This document shows positions 1 to 8,134 of a DNA stretch of 64,000 nucleotides, one piece after another. Source of the stretch: JABJAG01 sp965222215 (lineage in GTDB: Bacteria > Pseudomonadota > Alphaproteobacteria > UBA6615); NCBI GenBank assembly GCA_965222215.1, contig OZ244931.1, forward strand, positions 434,001 to 498,000, read 5' to 3'. Under the pieces are notes generated by a model. The model saw nothing but the letters and a program-made list of their open reading frames with translations, was not told the origin of the DNA and searched no databases. Within the stretch, counting starts at the first letter, position 1, and each line of letters starts with the position of its first letter. Both the position numbers and the translations under genes were made by a program.

Positions 1-212
1 CCGGAGCCCGTACCGTCCTCGATCACCAGGTCGATGCCGGCATCGGAATACCAGCCCTGTTCGCGGGCCCAGTAGACCGGTGCGTGATCACCGCCGGGAA
101 CCCAGTTGAGGACGAAGTTGATCTTTTCCTGGGCCTGGGCCTGAGCCGCGCCGAGGGTGCTGGCAACCGCGATGGCCGCGCCTGTGAGCAGGGTTTTCAT
201 GTGTCCGTTCAT
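1..212 (-). CDS. ABC transporter substrate-binding protein, NMT1/THI5-like (5' part only)
   Basis: Only the first 70 or so codons are in the window; the gene runs off the left edge. The translation starts with a signal peptide ending in an AQAQA-type cleavage region, followed by KINFVLNWVPGGDHAPVYWA, which is the typical mature N-terminus of NMT1/THI5-like periplasmic binding proteins. I chose the ATG at 212 because GGAGGAG lies about 9 bases upstream; a second in-frame ATG lies at 200. It is divergent from the permease and ATPase genes at 340-1870 and probably delivers their substrate. The ligand is unknown; the family binds pyrimidines, sulfonates, nitrate and similar small molecules. Confidence 0.85.
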   Translation of the reverse strand, partial: MNGHMKTLLTGAAIAVASTLGAAQAQAQEKINFVLNWVPGGDHAPVYWAREQGWYSDAGIDLVIEDGTGS

Positions 213-294
213 GGTTATGCTGTCTCCTCCATGTTCGATCCCGGCGCGTTCCGGCCGGTTTCTGGAAGCCATTATAAACAAGTCTTGAGCACAA

Positions 295-310
295 GTAACC
301 AGTTAGTTAT
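295..310. promoter_or_regulatory. TetR-type operator, site 1
   Basis: GTAACCAGTTAGTTAT is a degenerate copy of the dyad GTAACCNNNNGGTTAC, which recurs at 3856, 4741 and 5729. It lies between the divergent binding-protein gene and the permease gene, about 30 bases before the permease start, so it could control both. The right half-site has two mismatches from the perfect dyad. Confidence 0.7.
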
Positions 311-339
311 GTTCCGTGCAACCGGGAGGGGTTCTCAAT

Positions 340-1101
340 ATGACGTCTGATGCATGGCGCAAGATTTCGATTGCCGTGGCGGTTCATGTCGCTTTTGTGG
401 CGGTCTGGTGGGTGTCCGTCATTCTGGCGGACGTTCCGGAATGGATTCTCCCGACACCATGGCTCGCGCTGCAGACGCTGGGCGAGGAGAACTACAACTG
501 GGTCCGGCATTTTTCGATCACCGCGCAGGAGATCTTCGGCGGTTACCTGCTGGCGACCTTCGTCGGAGTTGCCGTCGCGGTGCTGACCACTTGGTCGCGC
601 CGGCTTGACGAGACGCTGACGCCGCTGCTGGTGACCCTGAACATGATTCCCAAGGTGGCGATGGCGCCGTTGTTCATCGTCTGGCTGCGCTTCGGTATCC
701 AGACCAACATCGTCATCACCTTCACGATCTGCTTCTTCCCGATCCTGCTGAACACCGCGCGCGGTCTGCGTGAGGTCGAGCCGGACCTGCTCGACCTGGT
801 GAAATCGCTGCACGGTAACCGTTGGCAGGTGTTCACCAAGATCCAGCTTCCCGGCGCGCTGCCCTATGTCTTCGCCGGCATGAAGGTCGCCACGGTGCTG
901 GCCGTTGCCGGGGCCATCGTGGGCGAGTTCATCCAGTCCGATGGCGGGCTGGGCTGGTTCATGTTGATTACCCAGGAAGCGCTCAACACCGACGCGATGG
1001 TGATGGCGCTGATGCTGGTCACCCTGATCGGGGTGAGCCTGTACGGCTCTGTGATCCTGCTGGAACGAATCTTCGTCGTTCAGGACGCGCGGGTGGAATA
1101 G
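340..1101 (+). CDS. ABC transporter permease (SsuC/TauC/ThiX type)
   Basis: This 253-residue integral membrane protein belongs to the binding-protein-dependent transport family (BPD_transp_1). It has about six hydrophobic segments and an EAA-like cytoplasmic loop around LPGALPYVFAGMKVA, the contact site for the ATPase. I place the start at the ATG at 340, which has GGGAGGG 9 bases upstream; an upstream GTG at 316 is open but has no such site. The stop is 4 bases from the ATPase start, so the two are co-transcribed. The substrate cannot be read from the permease. Site 1 of the TetR operator lies just upstream. Confidence 0.9.
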   Translation: MTSDAWRKISIAVAVHVAFVAVWWVSVILADVPEWILPTPWLALQTLGEENYNWVRHFSITAQEIFGGYLLATFVGVAVAVLTTWSRRLDETLTPLLVTLNMIPKVAMAPLFIVWLRFGIQTNIVITFTICFFPILLNTARGLREVEPDLLDLVKSLHGNRWQVFTKIQLPGALPYVFAGMKVATVLAVAGAIVGEFIQSDGGLGWFMLITQEALNTDAMVMALMLVTLIGVSLYGSVILLERIFVVQDARVE

Positions 1102-1105
1102 CGCG

Positions 1106-1870
1106 ATGTCCGAAGCATTTATTTCTCTGAAGGACGTCCGCAAGGTTTACCGGACGCGGACCGAGGAGTTCGAGGCGATCCAGTCGATCACCATGGATGT
1201 CCAGGCCGGCGAACTCGTGAGCATCGTCGGCCCGTCCGGGTGCGGCAAAAGTACCCTGCTCAAGATTCTCGCAGGGCTGCACCCGCATGACGGTGGCGAC
1301 GTGCGGATCGGCTCGGCTGCCGAGCCGTTCGATCCGTCGCGTGACATCGGCATGGTGTTCCAGCAGCCGCTGCTCCTGAAATGGCGGCGCATTCGTGAGA
1401 ACGTCCTGTTGCCGGCCGAGATCCTCGGCCTGCCCAAGAAGGAATCACGCGAGCGCGCGGACGGTCTGCTGGAAATGGTCGGGCTTGCCGGCTTTGAGCA
1501 GAGCTATCCCTACGAACTGTCCGGCGGCATGCAGCAGCGTGCGGCCATTGCCCGGGCGCTGGTCCACGACCCCAAGCTGATCCTGATGGACGAGCCGTTC
1601 GGCGCGCTCGACGCGCTGACGCGCGAGCGCATGAACACGGAATTGCTGCGCATCTGGCAGGAAAGCCAGAAGACGATCCTGTTTGTCACCCACGGCATCC
1701 AGGAGGCGGTGTTTCTGGGTTCCCATGTGGCCGTTATGACCTCGGGCCCGGCCCGGCTGGCCGACCATATGGAAATCGACCTGCCGGAAGACCGGCACCT
1801 GGGCATCAAGACCGACGAGAAGTTCGGCGAGTACACCCGCCGGATCTACAAGCTCCTCGATCTCGACTGA
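1106..1870 (+). CDS. ABC transporter ATP-binding protein (SsuB/TauB type)
   Basis: This 254-residue nucleotide-binding subunit powers the importer. Walker A is GPSGCGKST at residues 42-50, the ABC signature is LSGGMQQ near residue 138, and Walker B is LILMDEPFGALD near residue 158, followed by the H-loop FVTHGIQEA. The length and motif order match the nitrate/sulfonate/taurine subfamily (COG1116). The gene follows the permease by 4 bases and converges on the reductase gene at 1880. The partner genes and the operator at 295 suggest the transporter feeds the catabolic genes to the right. Confidence 0.92.
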   Translation: MSEAFISLKDVRKVYRTRTEEFEAIQSITMDVQAGELVSIVGPSGCGKSTLLKILAGLHPHDGGDVRIGSAAEPFDPSRDIGMVFQQPLLLKWRRIRENVLLPAEILGLPKKESRERADGLLEMVGLAGFEQSYPYELSGGMQQRAAIARALVHDPKLILMDEPFGALDALTRERMNTELLRIWQESQKTILFVTHGIQEAVFLGSHVAVMTSGPARLADHMEIDLPEDRHLGIKTDEKFGEYTRRIYKLLDLD

Positions 1871-1879
1871 CGCGAAACT

Positions 1880-2647
1880 CTAGTCGACGATGTTGGCGCC
1901 GTTGTCGACATAGACGACGTTGCCCGTCATGCCGTCGGCCTGGTCCGAGGCTAGGAAGGCCGCGACCTTGCCGACCTGCTCGATGGTGACCAGCCGGTGG
2001 CGCGGCGCCTTGGCCGCCGCGTGTTCCATCAGCTCGTCGAACCGGTCGATGCCAGAGGCCGCCCGCGTCTTGAGAGGGCCGGGAGAGATCGCGTAGACGC
2101 GGATGCTTTTCGGCCCCAGTTCGGCTGCCATGTAACGCACGCTGGCTTCGAGCACGGCCTTCACCGGGCCCATCAGGTTGTAGTTGTCGACGACTTTTTC
2201 GGCGCCGTAGTAGCTCATGGTCATCAACGCGCCTCCGTCCGTCATCAGCGGTTCGGCGTGGCGCGCCATGCGGATGAACGAGTGGCACGACACGTTCATG
2301 GCCATGTCGAACCCGTCGCGCGAGCAGTCGGTGACCCGGCCGTGCAGGTCCTCGCGCGGCGCGAAGGCAACCGAGTGGAGCAGGAAGTCGAGCTTGCCCC
2401 AGTACTGGCCGAGGCTTTCGAAGAGCTGCTGCACCTGGCCGGTTTCGCGCACGTCGCAGGGCAGGAAGACCTCGCTGTCGAGTGCCTCGGCGAGCGGCGC
2501 CACGTGGGGGCGGGCCTTGTCGTTGAGATAGCTGACAGCGAGTTCGGCACCGGCGGCGCGGTATGCGGCCGCACAGCCGAAGGCGATGGACCGGTCGTTG
2601 GCGACGCCGACGACGAGGCCTTTCTTGCCGGAAAGGTCGGGTTGCAT
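1880..2647 (-). CDS. FabI-like enoyl-ACP reductase / SDR oxidoreductase
   Basis: This 255-residue protein has the FabI signature: GKKGLVVGVANDRSIAFG at the N-terminus replaces the usual SDR TGxxxGxG motif, and the catalytic pair is Tyr-x6-Lys in YNLMGPVK. I chose the ATG at 2647, which has GGAG 7 bases upstream, over a longer frame reaching 2728. FabI enzymes reduce enoyl-ACP with NADH. Its place behind the MetE-like gene in an operator-flanked island suggests a pathway-specific paralog rather than the essential fatty-acid enzyme. I therefore give no gene symbol. Confidence 0.82.
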   Translation of the reverse strand: MQPDLSGKKGLVVGVANDRSIAFGCAAAYRAAGAELAVSYLNDKARPHVAPLAEALDSEVFLPCDVRETGQVQQLFESLGQYWGKLDFLLHSVAFAPREDLHGRVTDCSRDGFDMAMNVSCHSFIRMARHAEPLMTDGGALMTMSYYGAEKVVDNYNLMGPVKAVLEASVRYMAAELGPKSIRVYAISPGPLKTRAASGIDRFDELMEHAAAKAPRHRLVTIEQVGKVAAFLASDQADGMTGNVVYVDNGANIVD

Positions 2648-2749
2648 GACGCACTCCGTGTGGGGAAACAGAACACGGAGGCGTTCATGCGCGGCTCGCG
2701 TTACAACCGCATGCGCCGGACAGGGCAAAATTGTCGCAGGCGGGTCTGC

Positions 2750-3784
2750 CTATGCCACCTGCGGGGCGTCGGCCTTGCGGCCTTCGTACAGGTCCCGGCC
2801 ATCGACCAGCGCGCGGATCTTCCCGTCGGCAATGGCGCGCGGCAGCATCCAGAAGCCGCAGTCCGGGTTGATGTAGGTCACCCGGCCTTCGCCCAGCGCG
2901 TTTTCGGCATGTTCGAGGGCGCGGGCGATCTCGTCGGCGCTCTCGATCTGGGTCTGCTTGATGTCGACCACGCCGAGGCCCAGGCCGAGGCCCTCGCGCA
3001 GATCCTTGAACGCGACCAGTTCCTCGACCGGGCGGTGGGCGTTCTCCATGACGATGTGGTCGGCGTGCAGGGCGTTGAGGTAGCTGATCAGCTTGTCCCA
3101 ACTGCCGCTCTGGATCGACTGGCCGCCATAGTTGCCGAAGCACAGGTGCACGGCGGGTGTGCCCTTCACCGCGTCGAGCACGCGGTTGATTGCCTCGGCC
3201 GCCCATTCCCACTCGTCGGGGCTTCCGGGCAGGTTGGCTTCGTCGAGCTGGATCACTTCGGCGTCGATGTGGCTGACCTGCTCGGCGAGCACGTCGGCGA
3301 TGGCCAGCGCCAGCTGGGCCGTATCCTTGTACTGTTCGTTCTTGAGCGTCTTGGCGAGCATGTGCGGGCCGGTCAGCGTGAACTTCAGCGGCTTTGTCGC
3401 CAGCGCGTGAGCGCGCATCGCCGCATTCGGCAGGTCCAGTGTGCCGTGGCCGACGGGGCCGTCGACGACACCAGGCGGCTTGGCGCGGAAGCCCATGCCC
3501 GCCTGGCTGCGGTAGGCGATGATTTCCTCGAAGCTGATCTCCGTGCGCACGCCCGACATGGGCACCACGAAGTATTCGATCATGCCGTTCGTCTCGGGAT
3601 GGTTGATATCGAAACGGTAGAGCTCGCCGTCGCAGACCACGTCGATCCCGGCGGCCTCCTGGGTCGCGATCACGGTGCGCGTGGCGTCCGTCAGTGCCTG
3701 TTCGGTCGGCGCGGCCACGAGCCAGGCAGGAATCGGGTAAGATCCGACGACGGTTGTCTTGATGCGGGGTTGTTGGGCGCTCAT
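2750..3784 (-). CDS. MetE C-terminal-domain-like protein (cobalamin-independent methionine synthase family)
   Basis: This 344-residue protein corresponds to the catalytic C-terminal barrel of MetE (Meth_synt_2). The zinc-site pattern is visible as HLC in VHLCFGNYGG and Cys in NPDCGFW, with an intervening Glu in MENAHRP. It lacks the N-terminal MetE domain, so methionine synthesis from folate is not assured. Stand-alone relatives include alkyltransferases such as epoxyalkane:CoM transferase. The ATG at 3784 has GGAGG about 10 bases upstream. It reads away from tetR with operator site 2 between them, and the FabI-like gene follows after 102 bases, so they probably form one operon. Confidence 0.8.
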   Translation of the reverse strand: MSAQQPRIKTTVVGSYPIPAWLVAAPTEQALTDATRTVIATQEAAGIDVVCDGELYRFDINHPETNGMIEYFVVPMSGVRTEISFEEIIAYRSQAGMGFRAKPPGVVDGPVGHGTLDLPNAAMRAHALATKPLKFTLTGPHMLAKTLKNEQYKDTAQLALAIADVLAEQVSHIDAEVIQLDEANLPGSPDEWEWAAEAINRVLDAVKGTPAVHLCFGNYGGQSIQSGSWDKLISYLNALHADHIVMENAHRPVEELVAFKDLREGLGLGLGVVDIKQTQIESADEIARALEHAENALGEGRVTYINPDCGFWMLPRAIADGKIRALVDGRDLYEGRKADAPQVA

Positions 3785-3855
3785 GGGTGCCGGGCCTCCC
3801 TGGCGCGTCTTCCCATCTGAGCGATCAGTGGTCGACGGCGCGGTTGTTGTGCTAA

Positions 3856-3871
3856 GTAACCAATTGGTGAC
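3856..3871. promoter_or_regulatory. TetR-type operator, site 2
   Basis: GTAACCAATTGGTGAC differs at one position from a perfect dyad and is flanked by AA and TT like the other copies. It lies between the MetE-like gene (minus) and tetR (plus), about 72 bases from each start, which is a standard layout for autoregulation and divergent control. Confidence 0.75.
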
Positions 3872-3943
3872 TTGAAGCTAGGCGAGGCCCGCTTGGCCTG
3901 TCAACTTGGCCTGTCAACGCGGCGGGTTTCGGGAGGACTTTCG

Positions 3944-4597
3944 GTGAGCGATCGCAAGCCAAACACGAAAGCGGTGCGTCGGCGCGACCCGGACGCTTCT
4001 CGCGAGCGCATCCTCTCAGCGGCGACTGCGGAATTCGCAGCGAAAGGCTTCGGCGATGCCCGTGTTGACGAGATCGCCCGGCGCGCAGGCATCAACAAGC
4101 GGATGCTCTATCACTACTTCGGCAACAAAGACGACCTTTTCTGCGCCGTCCTCGAAGAGCTGTACGACAACATCTGCTTTTCCGGACAGGCGCTCGATTT
4201 CGACTCGATGACGCCGCGCGAGGGGGTCATCGCGCTGGTCGATTTTGTCTGGGACTACTATCTCGACAACCCGGAATCGATCGCGCTGCTGAATACCGAA
4301 AACCTGCATGAGGCGCGTCACCTGAAGTCTTCGAGCCGCGCGCGCATGATGCACCCTCCGTTCGAGACGGCGATCGAGAACCTGATGAAACGCGGGGTGG
4401 ATGCCGGCGATTTCCATCCGGGTATCGACCCGGTCGACCTGTACATCTCTATCGTCGGGCTCGTTTATTACTACCTGTCGAACAGTGCGACGCTGTCGGT
4501 GGCTTTCGATCGCGACCTGCGCGACCCGGCGGAGATCAGGCGCTGGCACGATCATGTGCGCGTCGTGATCGGCCGTTTCGTGTTTGTTGCGCCGTAG
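3944..4597 (+). CDS. TetR/AcrR-family transcriptional regulator
   Basis: This 217-residue protein has a TetR_N helix-turn-helix over residues 15-65 (ILSAATAEFAAKGF then RAGINKRMLYHYFGNKDDL). A hydrophobic ligand-binding C-terminal half follows. I chose the GTG at 3944, which has GGGAGG 7 bases upstream; the frame is open back to a TTG at 3872 but that would run through operator site 2. The four repeated dyads in this island are its most likely binding sites. The inducer is unknown and presumably the island's substrate or an intermediate. Confidence 0.88.
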   Translation: MSDRKPNTKAVRRRDPDASRERILSAATAEFAAKGFGDARVDEIARRAGINKRMLYHYFGNKDDLFCAVLEELYDNICFSGQALDFDSMTPREGVIALVDFVWDYYLDNPESIALLNTENLHEARHLKSSSRARMMHPPFETAIENLMKRGVDAGDFHPGIDPVDLYISIVGLVYYYLSNSATLSVAFDRDLRDPAEIRRWHDHVRVVIGRFVFVAP

Positions 4598-4611
4598 GAC
4601 GCTGATTTCCT

Positions 4612-4700
4612 CGTTATTGCGAGAAGCATCGCGACGAAGCAATCCAGACAGCGCGCCTGTCCGCTCTGGATTGCTTCGCCCTTCGGGCTCGCAATGACGA
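4612..4700. repeat. Palindromic intergenic repeat, copy 1
   Basis: The outer arms CGTTATTGCGAG and CTCGCAATGACGA and the inner arms GAAGCAATCCAGA and TCTGGATTGCTTCG form a long imperfect hairpin. The same element recurs at 5549, 24085 and 42361 in intergenic DNA. It resembles the REP/BIME-like repeats common in Alphaproteobacteria. It lies after tetR and before operator site 3. Confidence 0.85.
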
Positions 4701-4740
4701 AGAGAATTGATATTGACCTGCGCTTTCCGTCATCCTATAA

Positions 4741-4756
4741 GTAACTAACTGGTTAC
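4741..4756. promoter_or_regulatory. TetR-type operator, site 3
   Basis: GTAACTAACTGGTTAC, with flanking AA and TT, has one mismatch to a perfect dyad. It lies 15 bases before the start of the PhyH-family gene, where a bound repressor would block transcription or translation initiation. Confidence 0.78.
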
Positions 4757-4771
4757 TTCGGGAGGGTAACG

Positions 4772-5515
4772 ATGGCGCTCGACGATATGCAGCACATGAT
4801 TTACCGGCACGCGGGTCACCTGACGATCCGCGACGTGTTCGCGCCGGACCGCATGGACGCGGCGGTGGCAGATATCATGGCCTGGTCGCAGGAATTCATC
4901 GACGGGCTGGGCGCGGAAGAACGCGCCTGGTACGTCGACGGCGGCGTGAGCGACGCCGACGTACTGCGCAAGCTCGACAACCCCCATATCGAGCGCCCGT
5001 TTTTCGGCGAACTCGCGCGCGAGCCGAAGCTGGTCGAGCTCGTCGAGGGATTCATCGGTCCGGGTGTGTCGGTCTACTTCAGCCAGATCTTTTTTAAGCC
5101 GCCGCGCGGTGGCGGGCCGAAGCCGGTGCACCAGGACAACTACTATTTCGGGCCGAACGACCTCGAGGGGATCGTGACGGCCTGGGTCGCGCTGGATGAT
5201 GCGACGCTGGAGAACGGGTGTCTGTATTTCGGCGACGGCTCCAACATGGGGCCGGTGTATCCCCACGTCGCGCCTGCGGACGAGCCCTACAACCTCCAGG
5301 TGCCGGACGAGATCGCGGTGCTTCAGCCCATGTCGCCCGCTCCGGTCTCCAAGGGAGGCGTGTCCTTCCACCACGGCAACACGTTCCATCGCTCCTCGGA
5401 CAATCAGTCCGACCGGTGGCGTCGGGCCTGCGCGTTTCATTTCGTGCGCAATGACGTGCGTTTTGTGGAACCGGCGCTGCCCTACGACCACAACCTGGTG
5501 ATGCGGGTTTCCTGA
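4772..5515 (+). CDS. Phytanoyl-CoA dioxygenase (PhyH) family protein
   Basis: This 247-residue protein is a non-haem Fe(II)/2-oxoglutarate oxygenase. The metal triad is readable as His120 and Asp122 in VHQDNYYF, and His206 in TFHRSSDN. Arg217, 11 residues after His206, fits the 2-oxoglutarate-binding arginine. Such enzymes hydroxylate an aliphatic carbon and can thereby cleave ethers, phosphonates or N-alkyl groups. GGGAGG precedes the ATG. It forms its own unit between operators 3 and 4. The substrate is unknown; a first oxidative step for the island's compound is inferred. Confidence 0.87.
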   Translation: MALDDMQHMIYRHAGHLTIRDVFAPDRMDAAVADIMAWSQEFIDGLGAEERAWYVDGGVSDADVLRKLDNPHIERPFFGELAREPKLVELVEGFIGPGVSVYFSQIFFKPPRGGGPKPVHQDNYYFGPNDLEGIVTAWVALDDATLENGCLYFGDGSNMGPVYPHVAPADEPYNLQVPDEIAVLQPMSPAPVSKGGVSFHHGNTFHRSSDNQSDRWRRACAFHFVRNDVRFVEPALPYDHNLVMRVS

Positions 5516-5548
5516 GGTTCCGGTGACGATGAGCTTGTTGGATACGCG

Positions 5549-5630
5549 CGTCATTGCGAGGAGCGTCGCGACGACGCAATCCAGAGCGGGCGCGTCGGCT
5601 CTGGATTGCTTCGCTGCGCTCGCAATGACA
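5549..5630. repeat. Palindromic intergenic repeat, copy 2
   Basis: This copy begins CGTCATTGCGAGGAGCGTCG and ends in CGCAATGACA, with the central arms CGCAATCCAGAG and CTCTGGATTGCTTCG. It lies 34 bases after the PhyH gene and before operator site 4. Confidence 0.87.
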
Positions 5631-5728
5631 GCTCTTCAATCGACCCGCTGGAAGCCCATGGCATTTTCAGCGGGAAAGTACCGTTTTGAAGGTTCGCGCC
5701 ATATTGCGCGGGGGCAATTCTTGATGTA

Positions 5729-5744
5729 GTAACCGTTTGGTTAC
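5729..5744. promoter_or_regulatory. TetR-type operator, site 4
   Basis: GTAACCGTTTGGTTAC has perfectly complementary six-base arms. It lies 32 bases before the Gfo/Idh/MocA start and so probably controls the four-gene operon 5777-9810. Confidence 0.8.
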
Positions 5745-5776
5745 AAGCGGCGGCAGGCCGTGAAAGGAACGGAAAA

Positions 5777-6928
5777 ATGGCAAGCAAGCGGCTCGGAATC
5801 ATCATGCACGGCGTCACCGGGCGCATGGGCACGAACCAGCACCTTATTCGTTCGATTGTGGCGATCCGCGCCCAGGGCGGCGTGGTGCTGTCGAACGGCG
5901 ACCGCATCATGCCCGACCCGATCCTGGTCGGCCGCAACGACGAAAAGCTCGGGGCGCTGGCGCGCGAGCACGGGATCGACCGCTGGACGACCGATCTCGA
6001 TGCCGCGCTCGCCAACGACGACGACGAGGTGTTCTTCGATTCCGCCTCGACCCAGATGCGCGCCGGTCTCCTCACGAAGGCGATGGAGAAGGGCAAGCAT
6101 ATCTATTGTGAGAAGCCGACCGCGGACACGCTGGAGGATGCGCTGGAGCTGGTGCGCGTCGCCAACAGAACCGGGGTGAAGACGGGCGTCGTTCAGGACA
6201 AGCTGTTCCTGCCGGGCCTGATGAAGCTGAAGCGGCTGGTCGATGGAGATTTCTTCGGCCGGATCCTCTCGCTGCGCGGCGAGTTCGGCTACTGGGTCTT
6301 CGAAGGCGACTGGATCCCCGCCCAGCGCCCGAGCTGGAACTACCGCAAGGACGACGGCGGCGGGATCATCCTCGATATGCTGCCCCACTGGCGCTACGTG
6401 CTCGACAATGTGATCGCGCCGGTGAAATCGATCTCCTGCCTCGGCGCGACCCATATCCCGAGCCGGGTCGACGAGAACGGCAGCACCTACGACGCCGACG
6501 CCGACGATGCCGCCTACGCGACCTTCGAGCTTGAAGGCGGCGTGATTGCCCAGATGAACAGCAGCTGGACGACCCGCGTGCGCCGCGACGATCTGGTGAC
6601 CTTCCATGTCGACGGCACCCACGGTTCGGCCGTGGCCGGCCTGACGTCGTGCGTCTGCCAGCCGCGCGCGGCAACGCCGAAGCCCGTCTGGAACCCGGAC
6701 GAGCCCCAGACGATCGATTTCTTCGACAACTGGATCGAGGTTCCCGACAACGAGGTCTTCGAGAACGGCTTCAAGATCGAGTGGGAAATGTTCATCCGAC
6801 ATCTGGCCGAGGACGCCCCGTTCCACTGGGACCTGCTCGAGGGCGCGAAGGGCGTGCAGCTCGCTGAAGCGGGCCTTCAGAGCTGGCGCGAGCGCCGCTG
6901 GGTCGATATCGAAGACCTGTCGGTCTGA
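5777..6928 (+). CDS. Gfo/Idh/MocA-family NAD(P)-dependent oxidoreductase
   Basis: This 383-residue protein has an N-terminal Rossmann segment with a variant glycine motif (MHGVTGRMG), then YCEKPTAD, the conserved EKP motif of the family near residue 112. The C-terminal alpha/beta substrate domain completes the usual length. Members oxidise sugar, inositol or sugar-acid hydroxyls, often to 3-keto forms. It is the first gene of a four-gene run with the DUF993 gene 23 bases behind and two TIM-barrel genes after that. The chemistry is probably oxidation of a cyclic polyol or sugar derivative. Confidence 0.88.
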   Translation: MASKRLGIIMHGVTGRMGTNQHLIRSIVAIRAQGGVVLSNGDRIMPDPILVGRNDEKLGALAREHGIDRWTTDLDAALANDDDEVFFDSASTQMRAGLLTKAMEKGKHIYCEKPTADTLEDALELVRVANRTGVKTGVVQDKLFLPGLMKLKRLVDGDFFGRILSLRGEFGYWVFEGDWIPAQRPSWNYRKDDGGGIILDMLPHWRYVLDNVIAPVKSISCLGATHIPSRVDENGSTYDADADDAAYATFELEGGVIAQMNSSWTTRVRRDDLVTFHVDGTHGSAVAGLTSCVCQPRAATPKPVWNPDEPQTIDFFDNWIEVPDNEVFENGFKIEWEMFIRHLAEDAPFHWDLLEGAKGVQLAEAGLQSWRERRWVDIEDLSV

Positions 6929-6951
6929 GCCCCGCACGGAGGAACCGCAAC

Positions 6952-8127
6952 ATGGCGACGCTCACACTGCCCACGTCCGACGGACGGATGGAAACCTTTT
7001 CGACCTCGGCGAACCCGGCGCCCGCCTCCCTGTCCGCGTCTGCGGCGCAGCCGTTCAACCGGATCGCCTATGCCGCCGCGCATATCGTGGCCGATCCGCT
7101 GGCCGACGGCGATCCGTGGATCGACGAGATGGTCGACTGGGACCGGACGGTGGCCTTCCGGCAGCATCTGTGGAGCCTCGGGCTCGGCGTCGCCGAAGCG
7201 ATGGACACGGCCCAGCGCGGCATGGGCCTGAGCTGGCCGGGTGCGCAGGAACTCATCAAGCGGGTGACCGACGCCTCGCGCGACGTGCCGGGCGCGACTC
7301 TGGCCTCGGGCGCGGGCACCGATCACCTGGAGCCCGGTCCGGACGTCACCGTCGACGACGTCATCCGCGCCTACGAGGAACAGTGCGAATTCGTCGAGGG
7401 CGTGGGCGGCACGATCATCCTGATGGCGAGCCGCGCGCTGGCCGCCGCCGCGACCGGCCCCGACGACTATGCCCGGGTCTACGACCGCATCCTGGGCCAG
7501 GTGCGCGAGCCGGTGATGATCCACTGGCTGGGCGACATGTTCGACCCGGCGCTGGCGGGCTACTGGGGCCATGGCGATGTCGACAAGGCGATGGACGTCT
7601 GCCTCGACGTGCTGACGAACAATGCCGTGAAAGTCGACGGGATCAAGATCTCGCTGCTCGACAAGGACAAGGAAATCGCCATGCGCCGCCGCCTGCCCGA
7701 AGGCGTGCGGATGTACACCGGCGACGACTTCAATTTCGCCGAGCTGATCGCGGGCGACGAACAGGGTTATTCCGACGCGCTGCTCGGCATCTTCGATGCC
7801 ATCGCGCCGGCGGCGTCCGCTGCGCTCGGCGCACTGACGGCCGGTGACGAGGCGCGTTTCCACGACATTCTGGAGCCGACCGTGGCGTTGTCGCGGCATA
7901 TCTTCCAGGCCCCGACGCGTTTTTACAAAACCGGCGTCGTGTTCATGGCTTATCTCAACGGTCACCAGGATCACTTCACCATGGTCGGCGGCCAGCAAAG
8001 CGCAAGATCGCTGCCGCACCTGGCCGAACTGTTCCGCCTCGCCGATGCGGCCGGTCTGCTCGCCGACCCCGACGTGGCGGCGGCGCGCATGCAGGCGGTG
8101 CTTGCGATCCACGGCGTCGAGGCCTGA
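6952..8127 (+). CDS. DUF993 family protein (dihydrodipicolinate-synthase-like barrel)
   Basis: This 391-residue protein matches my recollection of the DUF993 family (PF06187), recognisable by FNRIAYAAAHIVADPLAD near the N-terminus and GIKISLLDKDKE mid-protein. The conserved Lys in GIKIS could be a Schiff-base lysine, as in class I aldolases and DapA-like lyases. I infer lyase activity from fold and context only. It has a good length and no frame problems. The consistent pairing with Gfo/Idh/MocA and sugar-isomerase-like genes suggests carbon-carbon cleavage late in a sugar-like pathway. Confidence 0.82.
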   Translation: MATLTLPTSDGRMETFSTSANPAPASLSASAAQPFNRIAYAAAHIVADPLADGDPWIDEMVDWDRTVAFRQHLWSLGLGVAEAMDTAQRGMGLSWPGAQELIKRVTDASRDVPGATLASGAGTDHLEPGPDVTVDDVIRAYEEQCEFVEGVGGTIILMASRALAAAATGPDDYARVYDRILGQVREPVMIHWLGDMFDPALAGYWGHGDVDKAMDVCLDVLTNNAVKVDGIKISLLDKDKEIAMRRRLPEGVRMYTGDDFNFAELIAGDEQGYSDALLGIFDAIAPAASAALGALTAGDEARFHDILEPTVALSRHIFQAPTRFYKTGVVFMAYLNGHQDHFTMVGGQQSARSLPHLAELFRLADAAGLLADPDVAAARMQAVLAIHGVEA

Positions 8128-8134
8128 CCGGACC

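Noticed and set aside
1997..3820. 607-codon open frame on the plus strand opposite the FabI-like and MetE-like genes
   Set aside because: It runs antisense across two well-conserved genes and shows no recognisable domain. Long antisense frames are common in GC-rich DNA with third-position bias.
4612..5744. Repeats and dyads in the TetR island as a CRISPR array
   Set aside because: The repeats are not regularly spaced, vary in their centres, and no cas genes are present.
6877..8112. 411-codon minus-strand frame opposite DUF993
   Set aside because: Composition is Arg/His/Gly-rich shadow sequence, and it mirrors a conserved gene.
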